A DNA stretch of 64,000 bases from Alistipes megaguti (GCF_900604385.1 NZ_LR027382.1:1401001-1465000), one strand, 5' to 3'. Shown: positions 1 to 8,286, counted from the first letter of the stretch. A program made the numbers and translations. Notes: a model not told the origin generated them from the letters alone.

Positions 1-67
1 GCTTCGCGACGCCGCAAGCATCGCCCGTCTGCGCGGCATCTCGATGGATCAGGTGTTTAACGGTTAA
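1..67 (+). CDS. rpsE: 30S ribosomal protein S5, 3' end only
   Basis: The window opens inside this gene; 21 codons and a TAA stop (65-67) are present. The visible C-terminus contains AARLRG-like S5 sequence (IARLRGIS), and rpmD follows 14 bases later, which is the conserved spc-operon order. S5 sits near the decoding site of the small subunit and affects accuracy. The call rests on a short tail plus position in the operon. Confidence 0.85.
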   Translation, partial: LRDAASIARLRGISMDQVFNG

Positions 68-81
68 TTCTTCAAGAAGAA

Positions 82-267
82 ATGGCAAGACTGAAAATAA
101 CCCAGATCAAAAGCCGCATCGGTGCCACGGAGCGTCAGTGCAAGAACCTCGACGCGCTGGGACTCAAGCGGATCAACGCCAGCGTCGAGCACGACGATTC
201 GGTGATCATCAAGGGTATGATCGAGCGCGTGAAGCACCTCGTGAAGGTCGAGGTCGTTGCGCAATAA
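82..267 (+). CDS. rpmD: 50S ribosomal protein L30
   Basis: A 61-residue protein with the short bacterial L30 fold: an N-terminal strand (residues 3-8, LKITQI), the conserved region around IGATERQCKNLDALGL, and a C-terminal strand. The length matches the family (about 60 residues). It lies between rpsE and rplO in spc-operon order with gaps of 14 and 30 bases, so it should be co-transcribed with both. It is a structural protein of the large subunit. Confidence 0.95.
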   Translation: MARLKITQIKSRIGATERQCKNLDALGLKRINASVEHDDSVIIKGMIERVKHLVKVEVVAQ

Positions 268-297
268 GTTTAACTCAGCAAACGGTTTTATAGCAAC

Positions 298-744
298 ATG
301 GAACTCAATAATCTCAAACCTGCAAAGGGTTCAACGCATCACGACAAACGAATCGGTCGCGGTGCCGGATCGGGTCACGGCGGAACCGCAACCCGTGGTC
401 ACAAGGGAGCACAGTCGCGTTCGGGCTACTCGCGCAAGCTCGGCTTCGAGGGTGGTCAGATGCCGCTGCAGCGTCGACTGCCGAAGTTCGGTTTCACGAA
501 CCTCAAGCGCGTGGAGTTCAAGGCGATCAACCTTGAAGCCCTGGAGGACCTGGCTGCCAAGAAGCAGCTCACGGAGATTACGGTTGACACGCTGATCGCC
601 GCAGGTTTCATCTCGTCGAACGACAAGGTGAAGATCCTCGGCAACGGCGCCCTGACGAAGGCCCTGGCCGTCAAGGCCCACGCCTTCTCGAAGAGCGCCG
701 AGGCAGCCATCACGGCAGCCGGCGGCAGCGTGGAAAAACTGTAA
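298..744 (+). CDS. rplO: 50S ribosomal protein L15
   Basis: 148 residues, the usual size of L15. The N-terminus carries the Gly/Arg/Lys-rich extension that threads into rRNA (residues about 8-55, with RIGRGAGSGHGG and GFEGGQMPLQRRLPKFGF). The C-terminal half is the globular L15/L18e domain ending in a Gly-rich loop (AAGGSVEKL). It precedes secY by 21 bases, as in most bacteria. It is a structural protein and late assembly factor of the large subunit. Confidence 0.97.
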   Translation: MELNNLKPAKGSTHHDKRIGRGAGSGHGGTATRGHKGAQSRSGYSRKLGFEGGQMPLQRRLPKFGFTNLKRVEFKAINLEALEDLAAKKQLTEITVDTLIAAGFISSNDKVKILGNGALTKALAVKAHAFSKSAEAAITAAGGSVEKL

Positions 745-765
745 GAACCTTAGAAACCCAAAACT

Positions 766-2142
766 ATGAATCAGTATCTCGTTGTTGGTATCGTCTTTAT
801 AGTGGTGATCGCTCTACTGGCGACCAACAAGAAATTGGTAGAAACGCTCAAGAACATCTACAAGATCGAGGAGCTCCGCAAGCGTGTGCTGTACACGATC
901 GGGCTGCTGCTTGTATACCGCTTGGGCAGTTTCGTTGTGATTCCGGGTATCAACCCCAATGCCCTGGGCGAGGGATCGGCGTATGCCAGCCAGCTTGAAG
1001 GCAACGGACTTCTGGGTCTGTTGAACGTATTCTCGGGCGGCGCATTCGGCAACGCGGCGATCTTTGCACTCGGAGTCATGCCGTATATCACCGCCTCGAT
1101 CATCATCCAGCTGATGGGTATGATGATTCCGTATTTCCAGAAGATGCAGAAGGAGGGTGAGAGCGGCCGCCGCAAGATGAACCAGTGGACGCGTTTCCTG
1201 ACGATCGGCGTGCTGATCCTTCAGGGCCCGGCCTACATTGCCAACCTGTATCACCAGGTTCCGCAGGCGTTCGTCTACGGCAACACGTTCGGCTTTGTTG
1301 CCTATGCGACCACGATTCTGATCGCCGGAACGATGTTCATCATGTGGCTCGGCGAAAAGATCACGGACAAGGGTATCGGCAACGGCATCTCGCTTATCAT
1401 CATGATCGGTATTGTGGCCCGTCTGCCTCACGCCCTGCTGGCCGAGGTCAACGCCCGTATCCAGAGCGCTACGGGCAGCGCCATCATGCTGATTCTCGAG
1501 CTGGTGCTGCTGTTCTTCGTCTTCATGGCAACCATAGCCCTGGTACAGGCCGTGCGCAAGGTGCCTGTACAGTATGCCAAACGTATCGTCGGTAACAAAC
1601 AGTACGGCGGAGTGCGTCAGTACATCCCCCTGAAGATGAATGCGGCCAACGTGATGCCGATCATCTTTGCCCAGGCGCTGATGTTCATCCCCGCGCTGTT
1701 CTCCGGAACGGCCTTTGCGGCTGCCTTCAGCTCGATGACCGGTTTCTGGTACAACTTTACGCTGGCAGTGCTGGTGATCGCCTTCACCTATTTCTATACG
1801 GCGATCATCATCAACCCTCAAATGATGGCCGATGACATGAAGCGCAACGGCGGCTTTATCCCGGGCGTAAAACCGGGCAAGCAGACCGTGAACTACATCG
1901 ATACCATCATGACGCGCATTACGCTCCCGGGCTCGTTCTTCCTGGCCATCGTGGCAATTCTGCCGGCCCTGGCCATGAAGTTCCTCGGCATCCAGCAGTC
2001 GTTCGCCTACTTCTACGGCGGAACGTCGCTGCTGATCATGGTGGGCGTTGTGCTCGACACTCTGAAGCAGATCGAGAGCTACCTGCTGATGCGCCATTAC
2101 GACGGTCTGATGAAGACCGGACGTATTCAGGGTCGTCATTAG
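766..2142 (+). CDS. secY: Protein translocase channel subunit SecY
   Basis: 458 residues with ten SecY transmembrane helices and family landmarks: the LRKR cytoplasmic stretch before TM1, RLGSFVVIPGI at the plug side, and NPQMMADDMKRNGGFIPGVKPG before TM9. It forms the SecYEG pore that exports proteins and inserts membrane proteins. The ATG at 766 is the only ATG that fits; it adds a hydrophobic stretch (about residues 4-20) ahead of the usual start region (KLVETLKNIYKIEEL). A TTG at 835 would give a conventional N-terminus but leaves a 90-base gap after rplO. Function is certain; the start is less so. Confidence 0.95.
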   Translation: MNQYLVVGIVFIVVIALLATNKKLVETLKNIYKIEELRKRVLYTIGLLLVYRLGSFVVIPGINPNALGEGSAYASQLEGNGLLGLLNVFSGGAFGNAAIFALGVMPYITASIIIQLMGMMIPYFQKMQKEGESGRRKMNQWTRFLTIGVLILQGPAYIANLYHQVPQAFVYGNTFGFVAYATTILIAGTMFIMWLGEKITDKGIGNGISLIIMIGIVARLPHALLAEVNARIQSATGSAIMLILELVLLFFVFMATIALVQAVRKVPVQYAKRIVGNKQYGGVRQYIPLKMNAANVMPIIFAQALMFIPALFSGTAFAAAFSSMTGFWYNFTLAVLVIAFTYFYTAIIINPQMMADDMKRNGGFIPGVKPGKQTVNYIDTIMTRITLPGSFFLAIVAILPALAMKFLGIQQSFAYFYGGTSLLIMVGVVLDTLKQIESYLLMRHYDGLMKTGRIQGRH

Positions 2143-2176
2143 GAGTTTTTCCGAGGAGTTTTAAGCATAAGAGTCC

Positions 2177-2953
2177 ATGATTCATTTGAAAACAGACGAG
2201 GAGATCGAATTGCTCCGCGAAAACAATATTCTGGTGTCGAAAACCCTGGCGGAAGTGGGGCGTCACATCCGTCCGGGGATCTCGACCCTGGAGTTGGACC
2301 GGATCGCTGAAGAGTTTATCCGGGCTCACGGAGCAGTCCCCGCTTTCCTCGGATACGAAGGATACCCGGCGTCGTTGTGCATTTCGGTCAACGAGCAGGT
2401 AGTCCACGGTATCCCGTCTTCGAAATGCGTCCTTAAGGAGGGCGACATCGTTTCGATCGATTGTGGTACGTTTATGAAGGGGTTTGTTGGTGATTCGGCG
2501 TATACGTTCGCCGTAGGCGAGGTGTCGGAGGATGTACGACAGCTCATGGAGGTCACCAAAGAGGCTCTTTATAAAGGTACGGCACAGGCCAAGGCCGGCA
2601 ACCGCGTGGGCGACGTGTCGGCGGCCGTGCAGGAGTACTCCGAAAGTTTCGGCTACGGAGTGGTGCGCGAACTGGAGGGACACGGACTGGGTCGCAAGAT
2701 GCACGAAGACCCCGGCGTCCCCAATTACGGCGCACGCGGCAGAGGCCCCCTTCTGCGAGAGGGAATGGTCATCTGCATCGAACCGATGATCACGCTTGGC
2801 AACAAGGCCGTGGTATTCGAACGGGATGGCTGGACGGTCCGCACGCGCGACCGCAAACCGGCGGCTCACTACGAGTTTGCCGTTGCGATCCGCAAGTCGG
2901 GCCCCGACGTTCTGACGGACTTCCGTATCATCGAACAGGCAATTAACAACTGA
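2177..2953 (+). CDS. map: Methionine aminopeptidase, type I
   Basis: 258 residues with all five metal ligands of the pita-bread fold in place: D95 and D106 (SIDCGTF...GDSA), H169 (EGHGLGR), E202 (CIEPMI) and E233 (HYEFAV). It removes the initiator methionine from nascent proteins in the cytoplasm. There is no N-terminal zinc-finger extension, as expected for the bacterial type. It lies 34 bases after secY and 6 bases before infA, an arrangement common in the spc operon. Confidence 0.97.
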   Translation: MIHLKTDEEIELLRENNILVSKTLAEVGRHIRPGISTLELDRIAEEFIRAHGAVPAFLGYEGYPASLCISVNEQVVHGIPSSKCVLKEGDIVSIDCGTFMKGFVGDSAYTFAVGEVSEDVRQLMEVTKEALYKGTAQAKAGNRVGDVSAAVQEYSESFGYGVVRELEGHGLGRKMHEDPGVPNYGARGRGPLLREGMVICIEPMITLGNKAVVFERDGWTVRTRDRKPAAHYEFAVAIRKSGPDVLTDFRIIEQAINN

Positions 2954-2959
2954 AACTCT

Positions 2960-3178
2960 ATGGCAAAACAAGCTGCTATCGAACGCGACGGCACGATTAT
3001 CGAAGCCCTTTCGAATGCGATGTTCCGCGTCGAGCTGGACAACGGCCATGTGCTGACCGCGCATATCTCCGGAAAGATGCGCATGCACTACATCAAGATC
3101 CTTCCCGGGGATAAAGTTAAAGTGGAGATGACGCCCTACGACCTTACAAAGGGGCGGATTTCCTTCCGGTACAAATAA
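2960..3178 (+). CDS. infA: Translation initiation factor IF-1
   Basis: 72 residues forming a single OB fold, the standard IF-1 length. Conserved pieces include IEALSNAMFRVELDNGH, the RMHYIKILPGDKV strand and the C-terminal TKGRISFRYK. IF-1 binds the A site of the 30S subunit during initiation. It follows map by 6 bases and precedes rpmJ by 16, so the three are surely one transcript. Confidence 0.98.
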   Translation: MAKQAAIERDGTIIEALSNAMFRVELDNGHVLTAHISGKMRMHYIKILPGDKVKVEMTPYDLTKGRISFRYK

Positions 3179-3194
3179 TTAGATCGCTTGAAAA

Positions 3195-3311
3195 ATGAAA
3201 GTTAAAGCATCCATCAAGAAGAGAAGCGAGGATTGCAAGATTGTAAAGCGTAAGGGCAAACTGTACGTCATTTGCAAGAAGAATCCCAAGTTTAAAATGC
3301 GCCAGGGTTAG
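3195..3311 (+). CDS. rpmJ: 50S ribosomal protein L36
   Basis: A 38-codon reading frame beginning MKVKASIKKR and ending KMRQG, the exact length and ends of L36. It lies between infA and rpsM, the normal place. Of the four zinc ligands of the C+ form (positions 11, 14, 27 and a His at 32), only Cys14 and Cys27 remain; position 11 is Ser and 32 is Lys. It therefore probably does not bind zinc tightly, an intermediate between the C+ and C- forms. Confidence 0.96.
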   Translation: MKVKASIKKRSEDCKIVKRKGKLYVICKKNPKFKMRQG

Positions 3312-3342
3312 TTTAATCAGTTAAAAAAGACAAAATTTCAAT

Positions 3343-3723
3343 ATGGCACGTATTGTCGGTGTAGATTTACCGAAAAACAAAAGAGGCGAGATCGGCCTGA
3401 CCTATATCTACGGTATCGGTCGTTCTACGGCTCGCAAGATTCTCGACGCCGCAGGCATCAGCTACGACGTCAAAGTACAGGATTGGACCGACGACCAGGT
3501 CGGCGCCATCCGTTCGCAGATCGCCGAGATGGGGATCAAGGTCGAGGGCGAGTGCCGCTCGATGGTTCAGTTGAACATCAAGCGCCTGATGGATATCGGC
3601 TGCTATCGCGGCATCCGTCACCGTCTGGGCCTTCCGGTCCGCGGCCAGTCGACCAAGAACAACGCGCGTACCCGCAAGGGCCGCAAGAAGACCGTCGCAA
3701 ACAAGAAAAAGGCAACGAAGTAA
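3343..3723 (+). CDS. rpsM: 30S ribosomal protein S13
   Basis: 126 residues, starting MARIVGVDLPKNKRGEIGL, with the helix-two-turn-helix motif near the N-terminus (YGIGRSTARKIL) and the basic C-terminal tail that reaches the tRNAs (RHRLGLPVRGQSTKNNARTR region). Family length is about 120. It opens the alpha-operon group rpsM-rpsK-rpsD-rpoA-rplQ. It contacts the 50S subunit and P-site tRNA in the small-subunit head. Confidence 0.98.
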   Translation: MARIVGVDLPKNKRGEIGLTYIYGIGRSTARKILDAAGISYDVKVQDWTDDQVGAIRSQIAEMGIKVEGECRSMVQLNIKRLMDIGCYRGIRHRLGLPVRGQSTKNNARTRKGRKKTVANKKKATK

Positions 3724-3736
3724 TCTTTAGAGAATT

Positions 3737-4126
3737 ATGGCAAAGAAAACTGGAACAGTCAAGAAGAAGGTTGTTAAGGTTGGTGCCGTGGGTAACGCCT
3801 ACGTACACTCCACTTTCAACAACGTAATCATCACCATCACCAACGAGGTGGGTGATGTCATCAGCTGGTCGTCGGCCGGTAAGATGGGATTCCGTGGTTC
3901 GAAGAAGAATACGCCGTATGCCGCTCAGACGTCGGCCGCCGATTGCGCCAAGGTCGCTTACGACATGGGTCTGCGCAAGGTGAAGGTTTACGTCAAGGGT
4001 CCGGGTGCAGGCCGTGAGTCGGCCGTACGTACGATCCATGGTGCCGGTATCGAGGTGATGGAGATCATCGACGTCACTCCGCTGCCGCACAACGGCTGCC
4101 GTGCTCCCAACCGTCGTCGTGTATAA
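3737..4126 (+). CDS. rpsK: 30S ribosomal protein S11
   Basis: 129 residues with the S11 core: YVHSTFNNVIITITN, SAGKMGFRGSKKNTPYAAQ and the C-terminal DVTPLPHNGCRAPNRRRV. The protein lies in the small-subunit platform and helps form the mRNA exit channel. The Asn-Gly pair in the PLPHNGC stretch is the site that becomes isoaspartate in some bacteria. It sits 13 bases after rpsM. Confidence 0.98.
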   Translation: MAKKTGTVKKKVVKVGAVGNAYVHSTFNNVIITITNEVGDVISWSSAGKMGFRGSKKNTPYAAQTSAADCAKVAYDMGLRKVKVYVKGPGAGRESAVRTIHGAGIEVMEIIDVTPLPHNGCRAPNRRRV

Positions 4127-4175
4127 GGTACGGTTACGGAGAAAACAATTCACGATTCTTTAAATAGTCACAACA

Positions 4176-4784
4176 ATGGGAAAATACATAGGACCTAAAT
4201 CGAAAATCGCCCGTCGTTTCGGCGAAGCTATCTATGGTGCGGACAAGGTGCTCGAGAAGCGCAATGTACCCCCTGGACAGCATGGTCTGGCGCGCAAGCG
4301 CAAAAAGGTGTCGGAGTACGGCACGCAGTTGAGTGAGAAGCAGAAGGCCAAGTTCACCTACGGACTGCTGGAGAAGCAGTTCTCGCGTACGTACGAGCAG
4401 GCTGCCCGCATGGGCGGTATCACGGGTGAGAACCTGCTGAAGCTGCTCGAGTGCCGTCTGGACAACGTGGTTTACCGCTTGGGTATCGCCCCGACGCGTG
4501 CAGCTGCCCGTCAGCTCGTATCGCACCGTCACATCTGTGTCAACGGCAATGTGGTCAACATTCCGTCCTACTCGCTGCGTGCGGGAGACATCGTGTCGGT
4601 TCGCGAGAAGTCGAAGAGCCTCGAAGTAATTACGGCATCTCTGGCCGGCTCGTCGCGGAGCCGCTACTCGTGGCTGGAGTGGGACAACGCCTCGATGAGC
4701 GGCAAGTTCCTGCAGAAGCCCGAGCGTGAGGAGATCCCCGAGAACATCAAGGAGCAGCTTATCGTCGAGTTGTACTCGAAGTAG
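4176..4784 (+). CDS. rpsD: 30S ribosomal protein S4
   Basis: 202 residues, the bacterial S4 length. It starts MGKYIGPKSKIARRFGE and has the S4 RNA-binding domain at about residues 92-155 (RLDNVVYRLG...ARQLVSHRHICVNG). The N-terminus has no cysteine cluster, so this is the zinc-free type. S4 nucleates assembly of the 30S body; in other bacteria it also represses its own operon by binding leader mRNA, but no such leader can be recognised here. Confidence 0.98.
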   Translation: MGKYIGPKSKIARRFGEAIYGADKVLEKRNVPPGQHGLARKRKKVSEYGTQLSEKQKAKFTYGLLEKQFSRTYEQAARMGGITGENLLKLLECRLDNVVYRLGIAPTRAAARQLVSHRHICVNGNVVNIPSYSLRAGDIVSVREKSKSLEVITASLAGSSRSRYSWLEWDNASMSGKFLQKPEREEIPENIKEQLIVELYSK

Positions 4785-4808
4785 TAATCAAAACAAATTC
4801 ACGCAATT

Positions 4809-5801
4809 ATGGCAATATTAGCATTCCAGAAACCTGAGAAGGTTATTATGCTCGAGTCCACTTCGTCGTTCGGGAAGTTCGAATTCCGACCGCTGGAGCC
4901 CGGATTCGGGATGACTGTCGGTAACGCTTTGCGTCGTATCCTGCTCTCCTCGCTCGAGGGCTACGCGATCACGACTGTCAAGGTAGCCGGTGTCGATCAC
5001 GAGTTTGCCGCTATCCCCGGTGTGATGGAGGATATGTTGAACATCATCCTCAATCTCAAGCAGGTTCGTTTTATCCGCACAGTCGATAATCAGGATGCCG
5101 AAAAAGTGTCCATTAACGTTGCGGGTGTGACGGAGCTGACTGCCGGATATATCTCGAATTACCTGTCGTTCTTCAAGGTTCTGAATCCCGACCTGGTGAT
5201 CTGTCACCTGGCCCCGGGGACGAAGATGCAGATGACGCTCACGATCGGCAAGGGCCGCGGCTATGTTCCGGCCGAGGAGAACACGCCTGCCGACTGCGAG
5301 TTCGGAACCCTCCCGATCGACTCGATCTTCACGCCGATCAAGAACGTGAAGTACTCGATCGAGAACTACCGTGTCGAGCAGAAGACCGACTACGAGAAGC
5401 TGAATTTGGAAATTACTACCGACGGGTCGATTCACCCCAAAGAGGCACTCAAGGAGGCTGCCAAGATCCTCATCCAGCACTTCATGCTCTTCTCCGACGA
5501 GAAGATCACCGTCAACATGGAAGACACGAACGGTACGGAAGAGTTCGACGAGGATGTGCTCCACATGCGCCAGCTGCTGAAGACGAAGCTTTCGGATCAG
5601 GATCTTTCGGTCCGCGCGCTGAACTGCCTGAAGGCAGCCGACGTCGATACGGTGGGCGACCTGGTGAAGCTCAACCGCAACGACCTGCTCAAGTTCCGCA
5701 ACTTCGGCAAGAAGTCGCTTACGGAGCTTGACGAGCTGTTGGCCTCCCTGAACCTGAAGTTCGGAATGGACGTATCAATCTACAAACTTGACAAAGATTA
5801 A
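4809..5801 (+). CDS. rpoA: RNA polymerase alpha subunit
   Basis: 330 residues in two domains. The alpha-NTD (about 1-235) contains the dimerisation motifs FGMTVGNALRRILLSSLEG and GYVPAEENTP; the alpha-CTD (about 255-325) has the helix-hairpin-helix stretch RNFGKKSLTELDELL that binds UP elements and activators. Length matches the family. Gaps are 24 bases from rpsD and 4 bases to rplQ. Confidence 0.98.
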   Translation: MAILAFQKPEKVIMLESTSSFGKFEFRPLEPGFGMTVGNALRRILLSSLEGYAITTVKVAGVDHEFAAIPGVMEDMLNIILNLKQVRFIRTVDNQDAEKVSINVAGVTELTAGYISNYLSFFKVLNPDLVICHLAPGTKMQMTLTIGKGRGYVPAEENTPADCEFGTLPIDSIFTPIKNVKYSIENYRVEQKTDYEKLNLEITTDGSIHPKEALKEAAKILIQHFMLFSDEKITVNMEDTNGTEEFDEDVLHMRQLLKTKLSDQDLSVRALNCLKAADVDTVGDLVKLNRNDLLKFRNFGKKSLTELDELLASLNLKFGMDVSIYKLDKD

Positions 5802-5805
5802 TTAA

Positions 5806-6396
5806 ATGAGACACAATAAGAATTACAACCACCTCGGCCGCCAGGCAGGTCACCGCAAGGCCCTGCTGTCGAACATGGCATCGTCGCTGATTCTGCACAA
5901 GCGCATCGAAACCACCGTTGCCAAGGCCAAGGCCGTACGGATGTTCGTAGAGCCTCTGGTTACCAAGTCGAAGGAGGACACGACCCACTCGCGCCGTATC
6001 GTTTTCTCGTACCTGAAGCAGAAGGAGGCCGTGACGGAACTCTTCCGTACGATCGCCCCGAAGGTTGCCGAGCGTCCGGGAGGTTACACCCGTATCCTGA
6101 AGACGGGCTTCCGTCTGGGTGATGCCGCCGAGATGTGCATTATCGAATTCGTGGACTTCAACGAGGCTTACACGCTGGGCATCACGCCGGCTGCCGCCAC
6201 GGAGGCCAAACCCAAGACGCGTCGTTCGCGCAAGAGCGCTGCGAAGAAGACCGATGCCGTAGAAGACGCTACGGTAGTCGAGGGCGAGACCAAGAAGGCC
6301 GCTGCCCCGAAGGCTCCGAAGGCCCCGAAGGCTGCCGCCGCCAAGACGGCTGCTCCGAAGGCCGCCAAGAAGACCAACGTCGGCAAGAAGATGTAG
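5806..6396 (+). CDS. rplQ: 50S ribosomal protein L17 with Lys/Ala-rich tail
   Basis: The first ~125 residues are a normal L17 (MRHNKNYNHLGRQAGHRKALL, then the conserved ETTVAKAKAVR region). The remaining ~70 residues are low complexity, rich in Ala, Lys, Pro and Thr (KAPKAPKAAAAKTAAPKAAK), giving 196 residues against about 127 in E. coli. Such tails are known for Bacteroidetes L17 and are probably disordered and rRNA-binding. It is the last gene of the operon, followed by a terminator at 6514-6563. Confidence 0.96.
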   Translation: MRHNKNYNHLGRQAGHRKALLSNMASSLILHKRIETTVAKAKAVRMFVEPLVTKSKEDTTHSRRIVFSYLKQKEAVTELFRTIAPKVAERPGGYTRILKTGFRLGDAAEMCIIEFVDFNEAYTLGITPAAATEAKPKTRRSRKSAAKKTDAVEDATVVEGETKKAAAPKAPKAPKAAAAKTAAPKAAKKTNVGKKM

Positions 6397-6925
6397 TCCC
6401 GCGCAGGGAGCGCAATTCGAGGGGGGGGGTAGAGCAGAAGACAAGGAGAGAATAAGCGGGTCTGCCCCGCGGTCTCCGCAACTCACTTCGAATTCCGTTC
6501 TAGACTGCGGATCAAAATTCCCGAAGAGGTGTCCAACCGGGCCTCTCTCCGGGAATTTTTTATTTGTTCGGGGTAGCGTCTGCCGCAACGACAGCGCGCC
6601 GATTGCCTCATCGGGAACGGGAATGCCGGCTCTGTTCCGAGATGGATTTCGATGCTGGTTCGCCTGATGTTGACTGTGTGTTGATTCCCGTCAGGGAGGG
6701 AGACAGCCCGGAGGAGATGATCCCCGGCCAGCGGGAAGATGGGGCTTGATGCAGGACGAATCTGGACGCCCTGCAAGCGGGTTTAAGCCCCATGTGGGGG
6801 CGGTTTGGAGAAATATTTGCAGAAAAAAAGGTGTTGGAAAGGTAAATTTTAGATTCCGTTCAGAATTCCTTCCGACCTTTGTATCGTAATCAAAAACGAA
6901 TGTTCAATTAAAAAACTTTAAAACC
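6397..6925. other. Intergenic region after the alpha operon
   Basis: 529 bases without a convincing gene. It holds a run of nine G at 6421-6429, the rplQ terminator at 6514-6563, and a long inverted repeat at 6741-6791 (GGGGCTT against AAGCCCC, with an inner TGCAGG/CCTGCA stem). The last ~85 bases are AT-rich and lead into the 6926 gene; the GACCTTTG at about 6874 may be a poor -7 element. Short reading frames here have no family signature. Confidence 0.6.
6514..6563 (+). terminator. Rho-independent terminator of the spc/alpha operon
   Basis: AAAATTCCCG pairs with CGGGAATTTT, with an inner AGAGG/CCTCT stem, and the hairpin runs into a T-rich tract. It lies 118 bases after the rplQ stop and is the first strong terminator downstream of the ribosomal genes. 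Confidence 0.85.
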
Positions 6926-7366
6926 ATGAAAAAGATTTTTTTGACCGCAGCCCTTCTCCTTGCAGGAATCACCGTAACGCTGGCCGGAAACGATCGCCCG
7001 ATCACCGTAGACAAACTGCCCGCCGCAGCCCAGAACTTCCTGAAGAGCTATTTCTCCGACCTGACGGTGGCCTATGCCGTGGAGGATCCCAAGTTTGCCG
7101 GTTCGGAGTATGAGGTGACCTACACCGACCGTACCGAGGTAGAGTTCGATACCAAGGGTGAATGGACCTCGGTAGAACGCAAGTATACGGCCGTTCCCGC
7201 CGCAATCGTTCCGAAGCAGATCACCGATTACGTAGGCAAGAGCAACTTCCCGAGCCAGGAGATCCGCAAGATCGAGCGCAATGCCTATACGTGGGAGATC
7301 GAGCTTACGAACGGACTCGAGATCAAGTTTGACCGGAATTTCCGCGTCATTGACATTGACGACTGA
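6926..7366 (+). CDS. Secreted PepSY-like protein (beta-lactamase-inhibitor-like fold)
   Basis: 146 residues with a clear signal peptide (MKKIFLTAALLLAGITVTLAG, cleavage near residue 20). The mature part consists of two repeats of about 60 residues, each with a helix containing LP..AQNFL or VPKQITDYV followed by strands (YEVTYTDRTEVEFDTKGEW and TWEIELTNGLEIKFDRNF). That is the Bacteroidetes periplasmic 'PepSY-like' pattern (DUF2874). The biochemical role is unknown; a structural or inhibitory role in the periplasm is possible. It is a single gene ending before a bidirectional terminator. Confidence 0.8.
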   Translation: MKKIFLTAALLLAGITVTLAGNDRPITVDKLPAAAQNFLKSYFSDLTVAYAVEDPKFAGSEYEVTYTDRTEVEFDTKGEWTSVERKYTAVPAAIVPKQITDYVGKSNFPSQEIRKIERNAYTWEIELTNGLEIKFDRNFRVIDIDD

Positions 7367-7433
7367 TTCGGACAACGCTCCGGGAATCGCGTGTACGGTG
7401 AGCTCCCCGCAACCGCACGATTCTCGCGGAGAT

Positions 7434-7471
7434 AAAAACGGACTCTTCCCGTCAGGGAAGAGTCCGTTTTT
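7434..7471. terminator. Bidirectional terminator between converging genes
   Basis: AAAAACGGACTCTTCCC and its perfect complement flank a GTCA loop, with A-runs on one side and T-runs on the other. It can terminate both the + strand gene ending at 7366 and the minus-strand MaoC gene ending at 7537. Confidence 0.9.
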
Positions 7472-7536
7472 GGTTGGTCGGGAGTTGAGAGTGTGGGGAA
7501 GGGTTGGGATTCTCTGTCCGGTTTTATCGCCTCCAG

Positions 7537-8004
7537 CTACTTGTTGAAGTGGTAGAGGAAGATAACCGTGGCATCCATGGCCGTCTTCGGGCAGTCGCGG
7601 ATCTCGAGTGCCACCTTGATCTCGGCCTTGGTTATGCCGCGCAGATTGGTGATCGACACCAGCGTGGCGCGCAGCCGGATCTCGCTGCCGACCGTCACCG
7701 CCTGGTTGAAGCGCAGCTTCTCAATGCCGTAGTTGACCAGCATCTTCACGTTCTGCACCTCGACGATCTGTCCCCACAGGTAGGGCAGCAGCGAAAGGGT
7801 CAGATAACCGTGGGCAATGGTTGTCTTGTAGGGGCTCTCTACCCGGGCCCGTTCGGGATCGACGTGGATCCACTGGTGGTCCAGCGTGGCGTCAGCAAAT
7901 AGGTTGATCTGTTCCTGGGTGATCTTCAGGTAGTCCGAGATGCCCAGCTCCTGGCCCGTGTAGCGGGCAAAATCATCGAAATCGTGGATAATCAGTCGGC
8001 TCAT
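7537..8004 (-). CDS. MaoC-family (R)-specific enoyl-CoA dehydratase-like protein
   Basis: 155 residues forming a single hot-dog domain. The hydratase motif is visible as D42 and H47 in ATLDHQWIHVDPERA, followed by the conserved TIAHGYLTLSLLPYL. The family hydrates trans-2-enoyl-CoA to (R)-3-hydroxyacyl-CoA; the true substrate here cannot be told from sequence. I chose the ATG at 8004, not an upstream TTG at 8028, because the -7 element (8026-8033) overlaps that TTG. The gene is monocistronic. Confidence 0.88.
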   Translation of the reverse strand: MSRLIIHDFDDFARYTGQELGISDYLKITQEQINLFADATLDHQWIHVDPERARVESPYKTTIAHGYLTLSLLPYLWGQIVEVQNVKMLVNYGIEKLRFNQAVTVGSEIRLRATLVSITNLRGITKAEIKVALEIRDCPKTAMDATVIFLYHFNK

Positions 8005-8025
8005 GGTTGTTATTGCTGTTTTCTG

Positions 8026-8033
8026 CAAAGATA
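8026..8033 (-). promoter_or_regulatory. Likely -7 element for the MaoC gene
   Basis: On the minus strand this reads TATCTTTG, an exact TAnnTTTG match, 21 bases before the ATG at 8004. No convincing -33 TTTG lies at the right spacing. It argues for a short leader and for the ATG start. Confidence 0.6.
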
Positions 8034-8158
8034 GAAAAACTTTCTGATCGTGCGTCGTTTTGATTCCGTGTCAGGCCGTTTTTAAACACTCTTTTCGCGA
8101 ATCCGTCGATGTCCGGCCCTTGTCTGTCAAGTGCGGGATACGATTGCCGGGATGAAAC

Positions 8159-8196
8159 AAAGAGGGTGTCCGACCGTAGATCGGACACCCTCTTTT
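8159..8196. terminator. Strong hairpin terminator downstream of tpiA
   Basis: AAGAGGGTGTCCGA and its perfect complement flank a 7-base loop, with A/T runs at the ends. It lies between the tpiA stop (8287) and the start region of the MaoC gene and would stop minus-strand transcription of lysS-tpiA. Confidence 0.85.
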
Positions 8197-8286
8197 CGAT
8201 GGCGGGTTTCTTGGTGTGGCGCATCCTTCACGGGGCCCCCGATGCATGAATGCCTCACCCTCTTTCCCGCACTCCCGGTCGGGAGA

